Assembly: GCA_028023455.1 (NCBI GenBank)
Contig: JAQFVV010000072.1
Location: 6,068,794-6,132,793 of the forward strand
DNA length: 64,000 nt
Direction: 5' to 3'
From: Epiperipatus broadwayi
Taxonomy: Eukaryota; Onychophora; Udeonychophora; Euonychophora; Peripatidae
The position numbers and the translations under genes were made by a program. Below are positions 9,074-20,427 of this stretch, piece by piece (the first letter of the stretch is position 1; every line of letters begins with the position of its first letter). The notes beneath the pieces were generated by a model. The model did not search any database. It saw only the letters and a program-made list of their open reading frames with translations, and was not told where the DNA came from.

Positions 9074-11670
9074 GTAGGAGACCAGAAAAGTGACTTGAAT
9101 TAAACAAGGCAGTTAAAAATGAAGAGCTTGATGTACTAATAGTAGTGGAAACACACCTAAGAGAAGAAGAACATATACTGAAAGATTTGTTATGGCAGGG
9201 TATAAATAGAAAAGGAAAAGAAAAAAGGGTGGTGGTATAGAAATTATCTCAAAAAAATATTTAAATACTGTTAAATGTCGAGAATATTTGTGGATTGAGA
9301 TAAAATTAGGAAGACGAGAATAGATAGTGACTATAGTGTATATAGATAAGATAGGCAAACTATAATGGTGTGAAACAGGAACATATATGAATGCCTATTT
9401 AATAATATACAGAGTTTCAAAAAAAGGAGGAAGAGAATAATGGTTATAGGGGATATAAATGTGCATATTGAAGAAATTGATGATGTAGATAACAAGAATG
9501 GGCAGTTTTTAAAGGATTTTTGTCAGAGTGAATTTGAGCACTGGAAATTTATCTAATATTTATGATGAACAATACACACAGTCTAGAAATAATAGTATAG
9601 AAAGAGGGAATGAATAAAATACAGAAAATCAAAGTGTTCGATAATGAAGAGAGAGTATGTAATAATGATAATAATTTCTTTATAATAGAAATGGTTAGTA
9701 ATGTGATGGAAAATAGTAAGAAAGTTAGAAAGGATAATGAAAGCTGTGAATGGAGAATAAATAATAAGAATAAGTTAGAAGAATATAAAAGTTGAAGAAA
9801 GTATGGGAGAGTTGATTGTGGATAAATATAAGAACTGGTGTGGTAGTGTAGAAAAAGTGGCAATAGGGTTTTAGGTGAGAATATTCAAATGAATAAAAGT
9901 AATAGAAAAGTGGAGTTAAGGTGAGAAAAAGCATGCAGAGAATATAAGTGTGCTATTAAGAACAAAGTGGAAAATGTGCTAATGTTAAATGGGAAAAGTA
10001 TTTTTTAAAAAAACTGACTAAAATAGACACTTATATAGAGAGAATGAAATTAAATAATAAATTGTTGGAGGATATTAATAAAAGTGGAAGAGATGAAAGT
10101 AAAAAATTTTGTAAATGCATTAAAAGAAGAAATATGGGGAAGAGAGAAATATAAGATGATAGGGAATAGAATGTAACTCTAGAGAAGAATTAGAGACAAT
10201 CTTAAATAAGTATGTAATGCATATAGAAAAGAAGTTAGATGTGAAGGACAGAGTGATAACAAACATAAAAGCATATAGTAATGGAAATATTAGGTTTACA
10301 GAAAATTAACTGAATGAGGCAGGGAAGAAATTGAAAAGTGGAAAGGCAAGAGGTTTAGATGAATGAATTTAGGACATAGGGCAAAATTAGACCTATTGCC
10401 ATGTTTTAATAAGATAGCATCTAAGAGATTTTCTGGATAGTTGGAGTAATATGGGTAAGGCTATTATTTAAAGGAAAGGGTAGGGATCATAGAAAGTTAA
10501 GTAATTATAGACTGATAGTGGTAACGTCAGTGTTATATATAAAGCTTTCACATATATGGTTGCTGGAAGGATTGCAAAATGGATGGAAGAAAATACTATA
10601 GTGGGCCAAATGCAAGGAGGTTTTCAATTGGATAGGCATATAGGAGATAGTTTATTTGTAGTTAGACAAATTATATATATTAGTAGAAATATAGGTAGAC
10701 AGTTATATATATAGTTTTTATAGATATAGAGGAGGCATATGATAGAGTAAATAAAAATAGATTATGGGTAAATTTAGTAAATTTGGGAATGGATGAAGCT
10801 TTACTTGATCTTATTAAGAGATTGTATGAAAAGAATTACCATATGTATCAGTTAGGTATAATGTAGAATCAGTTAAAGTTGAAAATGGGGTGGGACTAAA
10901 GCAAGGATGCCCTGTGTCACCTATTTTGTTTTTGTTGTATTTGAGAAAAGTGGAGAGATCACTAGAAAGACTAGGAAGAGGGGTGGAGATACCATTAATA
11001 ATAGGTGGCAAGGGAGTATATACATTATCAGTTCTTTTATTTGCAGATGATGTCTTCTTGTTCACATAAAAATGCACAAGGGTGAGTAAAGATATGGGGA
11101 TTAAATTTAGTGAAGAAAAATGATTAATACTGGGGAAAGAGAAGACAAAAAATTTCTATTTGGGGATATAAAGTTAAGTGAGGTGAATAGGTATAACTAT
11201 TTGGGAATCCTCTTAAGTAATCAGAGAAATTTCTTGGATGAATGGGAGAAAAAATTGATAAATGAAGCAAAGAAAATAAAGGGACTCACAATAAAATTAA
11301 TAGTAATTTCATGTAATAAATATGATGCAGCTAGAAGTGTATGGAAAGGCGAGATAGTAGCAAGGTTAACATATGGTAATGGTGTGTTATATGTTAATAA
11401 AAAGGTGTTAGAAGTAGGAAGACATGAATTAGATATAGATATGTGGACAGCAAAGAAGGAAATTCAAGGAGCAATGGGATAGTCAAGTTTTTATATGAGA
11501 GATCCAAACAGCAAACTGGAAATGTTCAGTAGATTGCAGTTTATGGATAATAAGAAAATAGCCAAAATAGTATTTAATTGGGTTATGAGTAAAGGGCAGG
11601 CAACAAGATGGATGAGAAAGGTAATATGATATGCAGAATATTTGGATAAAGAATTTATGTCAGTATATAC
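9074..11670 (+). pseudogene. CR1/L2-like LINE ORF2 (copy 1), endonuclease and reverse transcriptase, multiply broken
   Basis: After the Gypsy element the endonuclease resumes with ELDVLIVVETHLREEEHIL. Reverse transcriptase blocks appear in several frames: a KSGKARGLDE-like block near 10335, a YR-I-VTSVLY-like block near 10505, GLKQGCPVSPILF near 10895 and the catalytic box LLFADDVFLF near 11040. A 120-residue frame at 11120-11482 gives RYNYLGILLSNQRNFLDEWE and onward. Frameshifts and stops are frequent. It aligns with copy 2 (51.7-55.65 kb), which is better preserved in places but has a damaged FADD box. Confidence 0.8.
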
Positions 11671-14600
11671 TGAAACGTAAACCTTCCAATCTCTTTCTGC
11701 TTCACCATTAACCTAATGACATACTCATCTGAACTAGTTTCGAACCTATCTTAAATGTAAAAATGTTAAATGTAAAAATGTTATATATAAGTCGAGCGGG
11801 AAAACTTTGCTATAATGGCCGCTTGAATGGCATCATCCATTTACATACGAAACACGCTATAATTAGACAGGTTTGATAAAATTATAGTGTAGAAATGCTC
11901 ATAAATTATTATAAAATGTTTTATTAATTTTCAGTCAATTCTTAATTATATTCGCTATTATATTCGTATGTGGATGGATAAGTTAAACATTGGAATGATA
12001 TATATATTTAAGTTTAAATAAAAATAATGTAAAACATTTTCTTTAAATTATATTTAACGGTTTTCTGATTTAATGTTTTACATATATAATTGAAACTAAA
12101 GTATTTTCTTTAAATTTGCCTTTTTTTTAAACAAATAATTTTGTAAAAACAAATATGTTAAAAGTTATTTATTTCAGTAAAATAAAAATCCGTTTATAAT
12201 TAAAAATGAGAATTTTGTGTAAACAAAAAATCAATTAATGACCGCACCCGGGTAAATGTAAAATCTGTTTACTGATTGATTTTGTTTGCAACAAAAGACT
12301 TTATCATTAAATCAGAATACCATTACTTCTGCTGAGCTTTAACATTCTATAACACCTAGAAAGAAATTTAATTAGTGAAATCTGAATCGAATTATATGAT
12401 TTATATATTTTAATAATTTTAAGTAAATTAAATATAACACCTTGGAGATTTTATCAGTAGTAAAAACTAGATTATATTATTTTTGTTTAATTAAAAGTCA
12501 ATTGGTCCCAAGGCAAACGAAATTCCAAAAAGGTGTTAGGGTTTTGTGAAAATGTATAAATAGGCCTTATTTTAAGCGGGAAGATATACTCCATCTTGCT
12601 TTTGAAGAACTATTACTATCCAAGTTGTAAATTGTTTAATTTTACCATGTCCGGCTAAAGTCAGGCAAAATTTTGCTGTCTTCCCGTGATGGAATGCCGA
12701 AGTTCAATCCATCAAATGCTGAAGCAGCAACCAACAAGCTTACACCAAATAAAAGATGTCATAAACCGCTAAAAGGGACTTGCCGTCGTTCCAACACCAT
12801 TTTAAATCGTCTCGCAACTGAATAAGAACATGCCATAAGCCGCCAAAGAACTCACCTTCATTCCAATTCGAATATCTCCAGTCCATCTATAGGAGAACTG
12901 TCGTAATATTACTAAAATAGCAGAGCTCTGTGTGAAATTCAAAACAATCATTATTTCTTCAAAACAGGTTAGCTAACCATTTATTGAAACTTCTTTCTAA
13001 ATTGTTTTCCAAATAATCTTTACATTCTATAAAATGAAATACTTTTGTAAATTTCTTTATTAATCCAATATTGTAAACTCTTTTTATAAATGAAATACTT
13101 TTGCTAAATTTCTGTGTTAATTAATGTTTTGCTATATAATTTAATCACTGCAGTTATATTTTGCTTTTCTTTTGCTTATTTTTAATTATTATTAATTATG
13201 CCTATGTTTCGAAATGGCATGCATTTAATTATAGAATATGTTCTTAAAGATTTAAATTTAAAATCTCCATATTATTATTTATATAGCGTCATTTCGTGTG
13301 CTGTTTCAAAACCCAAATTCATATTTTGTCATTTAGTAAATTAATTAATATAAATATAAAATGTGGCTTTTCAACCTTTAATTATTATGTTACTAAAGAT
13401 TAAACTAGCCTGGAGTGTAATCATAAGTATATTTTTTTAGTTAAGTATTCATAAGTCCCTTATTAAATATACTTTTCCCCCTTTTTAAAAGTTTAGTAGT
13501 TATAGATAACTAAAGAGATTGAACGGGCAAAGTAAAGTTTGTATATATATATATATATTCCCATCAGTAGCATATCGTATTTCTCATGCTACAGAGTTGG
13601 CTCTTTTGATCTGATAAACTAGTGTTTCTTTAATATATAATATTTAAGTTATAATATACTTCGGCTTGGCGGATGGGAAATGTATTAATATTTTCTCATT
13701 GTGCTGTTTTTTTATATATATACAAGATGGAGCCATGGTAAGTCCAGCCCATCTTCTTCTCGTATGGTAGTGCAGTAGCGAAGTCTGAGCTATGGGCCAG
13801 ATTAGCACGTAAGTCCCCCGCTTCTTATGAACCAAATAAAGGTTCCCGTTTAGCAGCATGACGACCGGTTCTTGGGTAAACCATTGTTTATCATGAAAAC
13901 CCTAAAACTAGTCTTCCATCCGCAGAGCAACTTTATTGTTATATTTTACTTGTGCCTAGCATATTAGTAAAATCGTTATAGCCAACTCTCCCTCCCTAAT
14001 ATGCAATCTTCAGCATTGAACCGAAGCATTCTTGAAAACCCATTCGATCTAAAGCTATATGGGATACTTTATAAGCCCATAGTTAATATATAAAATTATT
14101 ATAGTCAGATGTATTAAGTTTCACTCCAGACTTGGTTTGATTTGACGAACAATAGCCACTTGAACTGATGATGAAAGGGCATAACTGATAAAAGTTAATA
14201 TAGTGATTGGTTTTATAGTAGGGTATTCGTTTCCATTAAATAATATTGGCGCAATTAAATAATAGCCAACATATCAATTATTGTTTAAATGGCCTAGAGT
14301 AATGTTACTTTATAAATAAAATGCCTGCATGCATTTGCCAACAACAATTGTCAATAAATATATTTTAATTCATCATATATTAGTTTCTGTCTCATTATTA
14401 GATCAATTCAATTCACTAATTGCCCATAGTTATTCATTAGTAAAACCCCTATTAACTAAATATATTCGATTTTAACTTTGGAAAAGTCTTTAGTATTTAA
14501 GTTGTTTATACATATGTTTAAGTCCATGAGTCTTATTGTTTTCTCTGATTTGCTAGCGGGCCAGATTAAGAATTAATTCTCATGTGCCATCATTGCTACG

Positions 14601-14749
14601 TTTTCCATTAGGTGTTTGACCTGGGGCTTGGAGAGTGGGTTCGAATCCAGGCTGGTCCCTGACCAAAATCCTCAGGCTCGACTGGGTTTGAAGTACATTT
14701 TGTGAGTTCCAGCTCGTGTTAGATGGATAGGCATGTTTTGACCGGCACA
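11671..14749. mobile_element. 3.08-kb insertion with TG...CA ends, possible long solo LTR
   Basis: LINE copy 1 stops at ...GTATATAC (11670) and resumes at ATACTTAAACAAAAG (14750), matching the uninterrupted order in copy 2. The insert begins TGAAACG, ends CCGGCACA, and is flanked by ATAC (11667-11670 and 14750-14753). No coding frame is seen. A promoter-like TGTATAAATAGGCC lies at about 12553, followed by a moderately GC-richer tract (12570-12900). These traits suit a solo LTR. A B-box-like GGTTCGAATCC at 14638-14648 hints that a tRNA-derived SINE may also be embedded. Class not settled. Confidence 0.55.
14638..14648 (+). promoter_or_regulatory. RNA polymerase III B-box-like sequence
   Basis: GGTTCGAATCC matches the tRNA B-box consensus exactly. 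No A-box at normal spacing was found, so a complete tRNA gene is not supported; a SINE head fragment is possible. Confidence 0.4.
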
Positions 14750-14782
14750 ATACTTAAACAAAAGATGGGATGATTGTATTAA

Positions 14783-15507
14783 CCCTTTTCCCGCCTCTTA
14801 CGAAGCTCCTCGTCGACATCTGATGTCACTCTAACTCTGCCAGTTCTTATGCTAAAATATTCGTTAGACAGGTATTGAATAGGTTTTTAAAAGTTCTGTA
14901 AGATGGTGCCCTCTTCTGAATTATTTTACAAGTAAAAAATAAAAAAAAAACGCATTTAAACCTAAACAAAGAAAGAACATTACTTGTGATTGGTTCTTAG
15001 CATGCTCTCAGCCAAAAAAGACATTCTGATTGGCTGGAAAGAATAAAGAAACCGCCTGATCAAAGAAAATAAAGAAAAACGCTGAGATTTTCATTTCGAA
15101 TATGATTTAAATTATTATAAAAGAATATTTTGAGAAATTAAAATTATTTTCAGAGAGAATACTAAAAAAACAAAATTATTTTCGAAAAATATTGAAGATT
15201 TTAGTAAAAATATTTAAGATTTAGTAAAAAGAAATATTTACTTTTCTATAACATAAAAGTCGACCTTTTTGTTGCCAAAATTGAATATTTTAGAATAAAT
15301 AAATAGCAATTTATTTTTGAAAGAACTTTCGTTCTCTTCATAACATGAAAAATTAGTAATATACTTTTTATAAACGTATCTGAGTTGAATTTAATATTAT
15401 AGGCGAATATGTTTTAACAATAGGTTTGTCTTCAGTTTGTGAGTTGGCCAATTAAAAGATTTGATTTTTACCTCATACAACCAATAATATAATTAGCGGT
15501 TTAAGGG
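14783..15507. mobile_element. piggyBac-type MITE
   Basis: The 725-bp element is flanked by TTAA on both sides (14779-14782 and 15508-15511). Its inverted ends are CCCTTTTCCCGCC and, on the other strand, CCCTTAAACCGCT. TTAA duplication with CCCT termini is the piggyBac hallmark. No transposase is seen, so it is non-autonomous. Removing it with one TTAA rejoins LINE copy 1 exactly as in copy 2 (GATTGT-TTA-GAG region). Confidence 0.88.
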
Positions 15508-15511
15508 TTAA

Positions 15512-16010
15512 GAGAATTGTTGGATGTTATAGTGGCAAGGAATGGAATAGAAGAATAGATGCATTAAGAAAAAATAGGGAGTTAGATAGATGAAGAACTA
15601 GTATGGAGAGTAACAAGAGTTTAAATATATATATAAGTAAACAGAATATTGGGTGTGCATTAATTTATGATAATAGCAAGAAAAGTAGTTTATTGTTTAA
15701 GGCTCAACTAGGATCTTTAGGAACAAAGGAATATACACATAAATGGAAAAATGTGGATGATTTAGTCTGCAAGTTTGTGTAAGGAAGGCGTATAAAATAT
15801 TAAGCACCTGTTAATTGAATGCAAATGCTTGCAAGTAGAAAGGGTACAAATAATGAAGTTGTGGAAGAATAAATATAAATAAAATGATTATACAGAAAAT
15901 GGATTCTTGGTATAGGAAATGTTGATCATGAGATGGTTTAGAGGTTTTAAGAATTATAATGATAAAGTTATATGCAGATTTTAAAAAAGGAGTCATATAT
16001 TTCTTTACTC
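15512..16010 (+). pseudogene. LINE copy 1, C-terminal Cys/His domain and 3' end
   Basis: This aligns with 55130-55640 of copy 2: GGATGTTATAGTGGCAAGGAATGG, then sequence specifying NIYISKQNIGCALIYDNS in a broken frame, then LFKAQLGSLGTKEYTHKWK and CKFV(C). The Cys-x2-Cys ... His ... Cys tail is typical of ORF2 in this LINE type. It ends near an A/T-rich segment after 15990. Confidence 0.7.
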
Positions 16011-16178
16011 CTTACTATTATTATTTACATATATACAATGTCTTTTAATACTCATATTTTTCCAACAGGGCTTCATATTATTATGGTTATTTCTACAACT
16101 TTGTGACAGTCTTTGTTTTTTCTCTTTTCTGCAATCAGTTTCTACTTTGGATTACTAAACTTAGGTTCTTGCATTATG

Positions 16179-16658
16179 ACAACAGGCAAAACTCCCTATA
16201 CGTATTGCCACTCAATGCAACCCAGAGTAATCAATGGATGCAACAAGGCTTGTGCATAAAATCCCCATCTAGTGCCTACTTATCCAATATCCCCAGACTA
16301 GTTTCTGGCTTGTGGCCTTCATCAGTGAGGAGGCATGGATCTGAGAGCACTGCACCTAGATCTTGGAATCTAATGCAAACCTCCAGCATCCATCTTTTAT
16401 CTCTACTTAAGTACAATCTATGAGTCTTAAATTGAAAACATTATACTATTTTCAATCCAAGCTCATTAGCTTATATAGTCATATAGATCTGAACTCAGTT
16501 CAGTACCCATACTAGATGGAGATTTTATGCACAAGCCTTCTGGCATCCATTGATTACTCTGGCTTGCATTGAATGGCAATATGTATTGAGTGTTTTGCCT
16601 GTTTTAATAACAGTTATACGCAAGCATAAGAAATAATGATCATGTGAAGTTTATTGGC
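16179..16658. repeat. Family P repeat, palindromic, with 13-bp target duplication
   Basis: It is flanked by TTCTTGCATTATG at 16166-16178 and 16659-16671, exact. The left part is the inverted unit (from ACAGGCAAAACTCC through CCAGCATCCATCTTTT to GAACTCAGTTCAG). The right part, from about 16513, is the direct unit end (GATTTTATGCACAAGCC ... TTTTGCCTGTTTTAATAAC ... GATCATGTGAAG). The open frame at 16103-16423 is a by-product of the repeat, not a gene. Confidence 0.9.
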
Positions 16659-16671
16659 TTCTTGCATTATG

Positions 16672-17637
16672 CTGCTATATTTTTTGCAAACAATGGTCAA
16701 ATTATTGCAACCAATTCTTAAGCATAATTGTTTTTAATTCTCCAAGAGCGAATCAGTTTCTGTTTGTGAATGAGTTCATTTTTGATGCTCTAAACCTGTA
16801 TTCAAACCCTATATCCCATCCCACTCCTTTAGTCATATATATATACCTTATGTATATATTTGAGATGCGCGCCTAAAATTTATAAAGTTTAACTTTCCAA
16901 TATTTATTATTTTTAATTTTTTTATTATTATTAACTATTTTTTATTAAAGTACATAGGTGCTTTTTTAATTCTTATAAAAATGGCAAATTGAAAATTTAT
17001 ATTATTCAGAACAAACTTTGTATATAAACACAGCTTCTTCAATGCCAGACCCTGCATAGTTTGATGCAGTGGGAAAATAATGGATTGAGTTCAAACTCCA
17101 GAGCAATATTTATTCGATTATTACTTAGTTATCAATAAACTTCACAAAGTAGATCTAATTTTTAAAATTTTATAACTCTTGTAAAAATAATAACTGAATA
17201 CCAAATATATAATTACTATACTGAAGTATAAATTATGGAAAGTTTGCATTTCACTGTTCATCTATATCTTGAAGCATTATATTTATTAGTAATTGCACAG
17301 TCAATATTTTATTATTAATTTATTAGTTTTATATATGTAGAAATTAACTTATTGTAAAGTTCATTGAACAGTCATATCGAACAAAGTTGTGTGCATCTGG
17401 TTTCAATTTAAAGTTTTCCTTGAACAATATCATTTATCAGAAATGCCACCACCATAAAAACTGGGAAAGTAAATGTAAACTTATTCATTTTGTGTTTGTA
17501 TAGCAATAGGATAAACAGGACTGTGCATTGATATCAAGAGTGCTTAGAAAGTTTATTACTCCAGTGCTAACTTATGCAGTAATCGATATAATAAAGCTAA
17601 TAATGCCCAGGGCTTGGTGAATAAATAATGTAAATAT
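16672..17637. other. AT-rich intronic sequence
   Basis: No gene, hairpin or recognisable transposon was seen. It lies in the first large Ly6 intron. Confidence 0.5.
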
Positions 17638-17652
17638 ATAACAATCAACAAT

Positions 17653-17908
17653 AAACATCACATGATCACCATTTCTTATGCTTGCTCATAACTGTTATTT
17701 GGAGGGTTGCATTAGATCCTAAGATCTAGGTATAGTGCTCTCAGGTCCAAGGTTCCTCCCTGATGAAGGCCACAAGCCAGAAACTAGTCTGGGGATATTG
17801 GATGAGTATGCACTATATGGGGATTTTATGCACAAGCCTGCTGGCATCTTTTGATTACACTGGCTTGCACTGAGTGGCATATACGTATAGAGAGTTTTGC
17901 CTGTTTTA
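17653..17908. repeat. Family P repeat with short inverted head and 15-bp target duplication
   Basis: It is flanked by ATAACAATCAACAAT at 17638-17652 and 17909-17923, exact. The first 45 bp (AACATCACATGATCACC ... ATAACTGTTAT) are an inverted copy of the unit terminus. The rest is the direct unit from TTGGAGGGTTGCATTAG to TTTTGCCTGTTTTA. Only the very end of the unit is inverted here, unlike the copies at 16179 and 40827. Confidence 0.9.
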
Positions 17909-17924
17909 ATAACAATCAACAATC

Positions 17925-18030
17925 TTGTCAATGCAACCTCCATTAAACAATGAAGATGGAAATCCATCTTTATATTTGTTTGCAATCTTTAGTGTCTATA
18001 TAAAAATATTAGTCTATATATTATAATGGT
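17925..18030 (-). repeat. Family M repeat, partial copy
   Basis: CAATCTTGTCAATGCAACC ... TTTGCAATCTTTAGTGTC corresponds, on the - strand, to the core of the copies at 4560-4800 and 20040-20290. Confidence 0.5.
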
Positions 18031-19890
18031 CAGATATCCAATAGTCTTACCGTATCTGCCGTACAGGGTGCCACCAGGCATTTGAACCTGGAAAATTTAT
18101 ATAGTAGGCAGATTCACAAGAAAAAAAAATTTTTTAATATATATTTTATTCCGACCATCAGCCCAAGTCACTAGCTCACGAAGCAGCAGAGATAAATAAA
18201 AAATACAGATTCTTATTAAAATATTTTTCAATATAAAAATATAAAAAGAAGCCACTGCCATTAAACATATATAAGATTTTGAATCATTTTAGTATCACTT
18301 TTACTTTAAATTTTTTTATTATAAAACATTAAAACTTTACCTTAGATTTTAATTCACATTTTAACTGTTTTTATTTTATTTTGAAAGTTCGCACAGATGA
18401 ATTTAATATTTTATTAAAGTGTCGAGTATGAATAGACCACATAGATTGCATTTGAAAAGAAAATGTTCTATCCCTTATTTAACCTTAGGCTAAAAGTTCG
18501 CAGTCAAATCAATGCCAATCTATCTGATATATCGATGTATTCAATGCAGCATGAATACGACAGCACCAAAATGACATACTGTCAGGAATGTACATCTGAA
18601 TCGCATGGTTATAGAAGACATTGACTCTTGTTCAGACAGGAATACTACATCTGTCTGACAAGAAGAGCAATAAAAAAAAACTCCATAGTTAAGGGACTGC
18701 GTTTTCTGTCTTACTATCCCATTCCCTAGACAAAAAAGGGGTGGGCAGCATATAATGTGATCCTGCACATTGCGGACCTCATACTACATTTACTAATTAC
18801 ACCAATATATCCAATTCATTGACCCAATTTAACTACAAAACAAATAACCTAAGATTTACCTTCCCTTAATTAAACTAATATAACTTTACAAATTTACGCA
18901 GTCATTCACGCCCAACTTAAATTTAGCATTTATTAAGTTAGTTTAACGGAAAAAAAAAATCATAATAAAACTTAAAAGAACAAAAAAAAAAATTAAATGG
19001 AAATGATTTTACAAAAAATAATAATACATTCAATAAAATAATTAATAAATAATTTACATTGGTCAGATAGAATTCTATTTCTATTAAATAGAGAACAAGT
19101 TTTAGAATTAAAGTTCATATTCTTTTCAAATTAATTAATGTACATTAGAGTTCATAAAGTTCTTACGGTTTAAAAGAAAGTTCAACTTTATCAGTTGCTT
19201 GCAGTTTGGGATCCAGCGTTAATTCCCCCGATGTCCTGTGGTCCGTAACATAGGAAAACGATTGGTCATTACTCTTCCTTTTTTTTCAAGCAAAACTGAA
19301 GGGATTGAAGAGTGTGTCTTTCCAATCCCTTCTCCATCAACTCTCCCCATACTTAACACATATCACCTCTGCTGTCACATCTTTAACTTCTCTAATTAAT
19401 TCTTTTATTTCCAAAATTTTCTTTTTATTGTAAACTTTTGGATCCAGTGGACATTATGTCACAACAATGATGATCTTTTCATTGAAGTCTGTTTCCTGAG
19501 CGATTTCTTTTATTGGCTATTAGTTTCTATTGTTTTTTCTCTCCTATATGACCTTTACCTATACATTTTGAAATGCCCAAGAGCTAGCTTACTTTTAACT
19601 AATTAAAATAATCATTTCCATTTTACAATAGCATTAATTAATTTATTGTACAAACTTAAAGATATATTTTTATCTCTAAATCTTTTTAAGTTTTTGTTTT
19701 TAAAATACATTTTTTTAAAATAAAGTTTTATTTTAATAATTTTTCATCTGTGCGATTTTATATATTAGAGTTTAGATGATTTTTAATTTTCAATTTTTAA
19801 TTCTTAAAAAAGAAGTTTTTATTTGCGAACTTTTATTTTTCATGTCTAATTTTAAAAAAAATAATGTAATGGTGTATGTGCCCATTACAA
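18022..19890. repeat. Unclassified long repeat (family Z), copy 1
   Basis: It shares long collinear blocks with 28240-30300: GGTGCCACCAGGCATTTGAA near 18068, CCCAAGTCACTAGCTCA near 18172, ACTGTCAGGAATGTACATCT near 18579 and a TTTGCGAACTTTTA block near 19822. The right end is a small palindrome, TGTAATGG ... CCCATTACA. Internal TTCGCACAGATG and CATCTGTGCGA are mutually inverted. No conserved frame is shared between copies. A long LTR or a non-autonomous DNA element are both possible. Confidence 0.6.
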
Positions 19891-19904
19891 TATATAGATA
19901 GATA

Positions 19905-20290
19905 AATTTCCACCTATATTGTTTAAAAGTTGCCTTGGCAACAGACTGAGATTGTTGTTGATATTAAGTGTTGATTGCTTTCATGTATTTACAGTATTTA
20001 CCTATAAAACCTTGGGCACTATTAGCTTTTTTATACAAGTAATACATAGTTGGATACAGTTTGAAAGTAATAATTGATTACTTGTTAGTCTGCTTTCAGA
20101 ACAAGTTATATTTACCTGTTCAATGAGATTTATTAAACTTGTTTCAATTAATTTTATTTTTTGTAGTCAAGTTGCAATCTTTAGCATAAAAACATACATA
20201 AAGGTGAAATTCCACTTTTATTGTTTAAAGCAGGTTGCCTTGACAACAGATTGAGATTGTTAATAGATTGAGATTGTTTAAGTACTGACT
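19905..20290 (+). repeat. Family M repeat, partial plus full copy in tandem
   Basis: A partial copy (TTTCCACCTATATTG ... GCAACAGACTGAGATTG) is followed by a fuller one: CTGCTTTCAGAACA, AAGTTGCAATCTTTAGC, GGTTGCCTTGACAACAG, AGATTGAGATTG. Both tails share GTTTTCATGTATTT-like sequence. It ends about 40 bp before the Ly6 exon at 20332. Confidence 0.6.
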
Positions 20291-20331
20291 GTTTTCATGT
20301 ATTTCAATAATCTATATGTATACATTTTTAG

Positions 20332-20427
20332 ACCATAATGACATTAAATGACAAAAAGTATAAGCGTGGATGTAGTGGTCCAGCTAAAGCTGTGTGCAAA
20401 AATCATGCAAATGAAGTATGCTCAAAG
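20332..20427 (+). CDS. Ly6/uPAR protein, middle exon
   Basis: The acceptor TACATTTTTAG and donor GTAAGC flank 96 nt (32 codons) in phase 0. It reads TIMTLNDKKYKRGCSGP, AKAVCKNHANEVCSK. Three cysteines lie in the central part of the LU domain, the region of fingers two and three. It joins the upstream exon after KKECW and the downstream exon before TECATCC. The neighbouring family M repeat ends just upstream. No alternative frame preserves the cysteine spacing. Confidence 0.83.

Larger units (their letters stand above)
5955..16010 (+). mobile_element. CR1/L2-like LINE, copy 1, split by three nested insertions
   Basis: Segments of one LINE can be followed in order: ORF1 esterase relic (5960-6240), start of endonuclease (to 6538), endonuclease continued (9074 to about 9600), linker and reverse transcriptase (about 9900-11670), and a 3' part split as 14750-14782 and 15508 to about 16000. 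The interruptions are at 6539-9073, 11671-14749 and 14783-15507. Alignment with the second copy at 51.7-55.65 kb shows the LINE sequence continuing across each junction. The copy is riddled with stops. It represents an old insertion later used as a target by other elements. Confidence 0.85.

Noticed and set aside
9113-9934. Several - strand frames of 70-100 residues with Leu/Ser/Tyr-rich translations
   Set aside because: They are antisense shadows of the CR1/L2-like LINE.
16103-16423. 106-residue + strand frame, with similar frames at 17719-17985, 43373-43567 and 43913-44149
   Set aside because: All are translations of the family P repeat; the shared peptide reflects shared repeat DNA, and the frames are broken differently in each copy.
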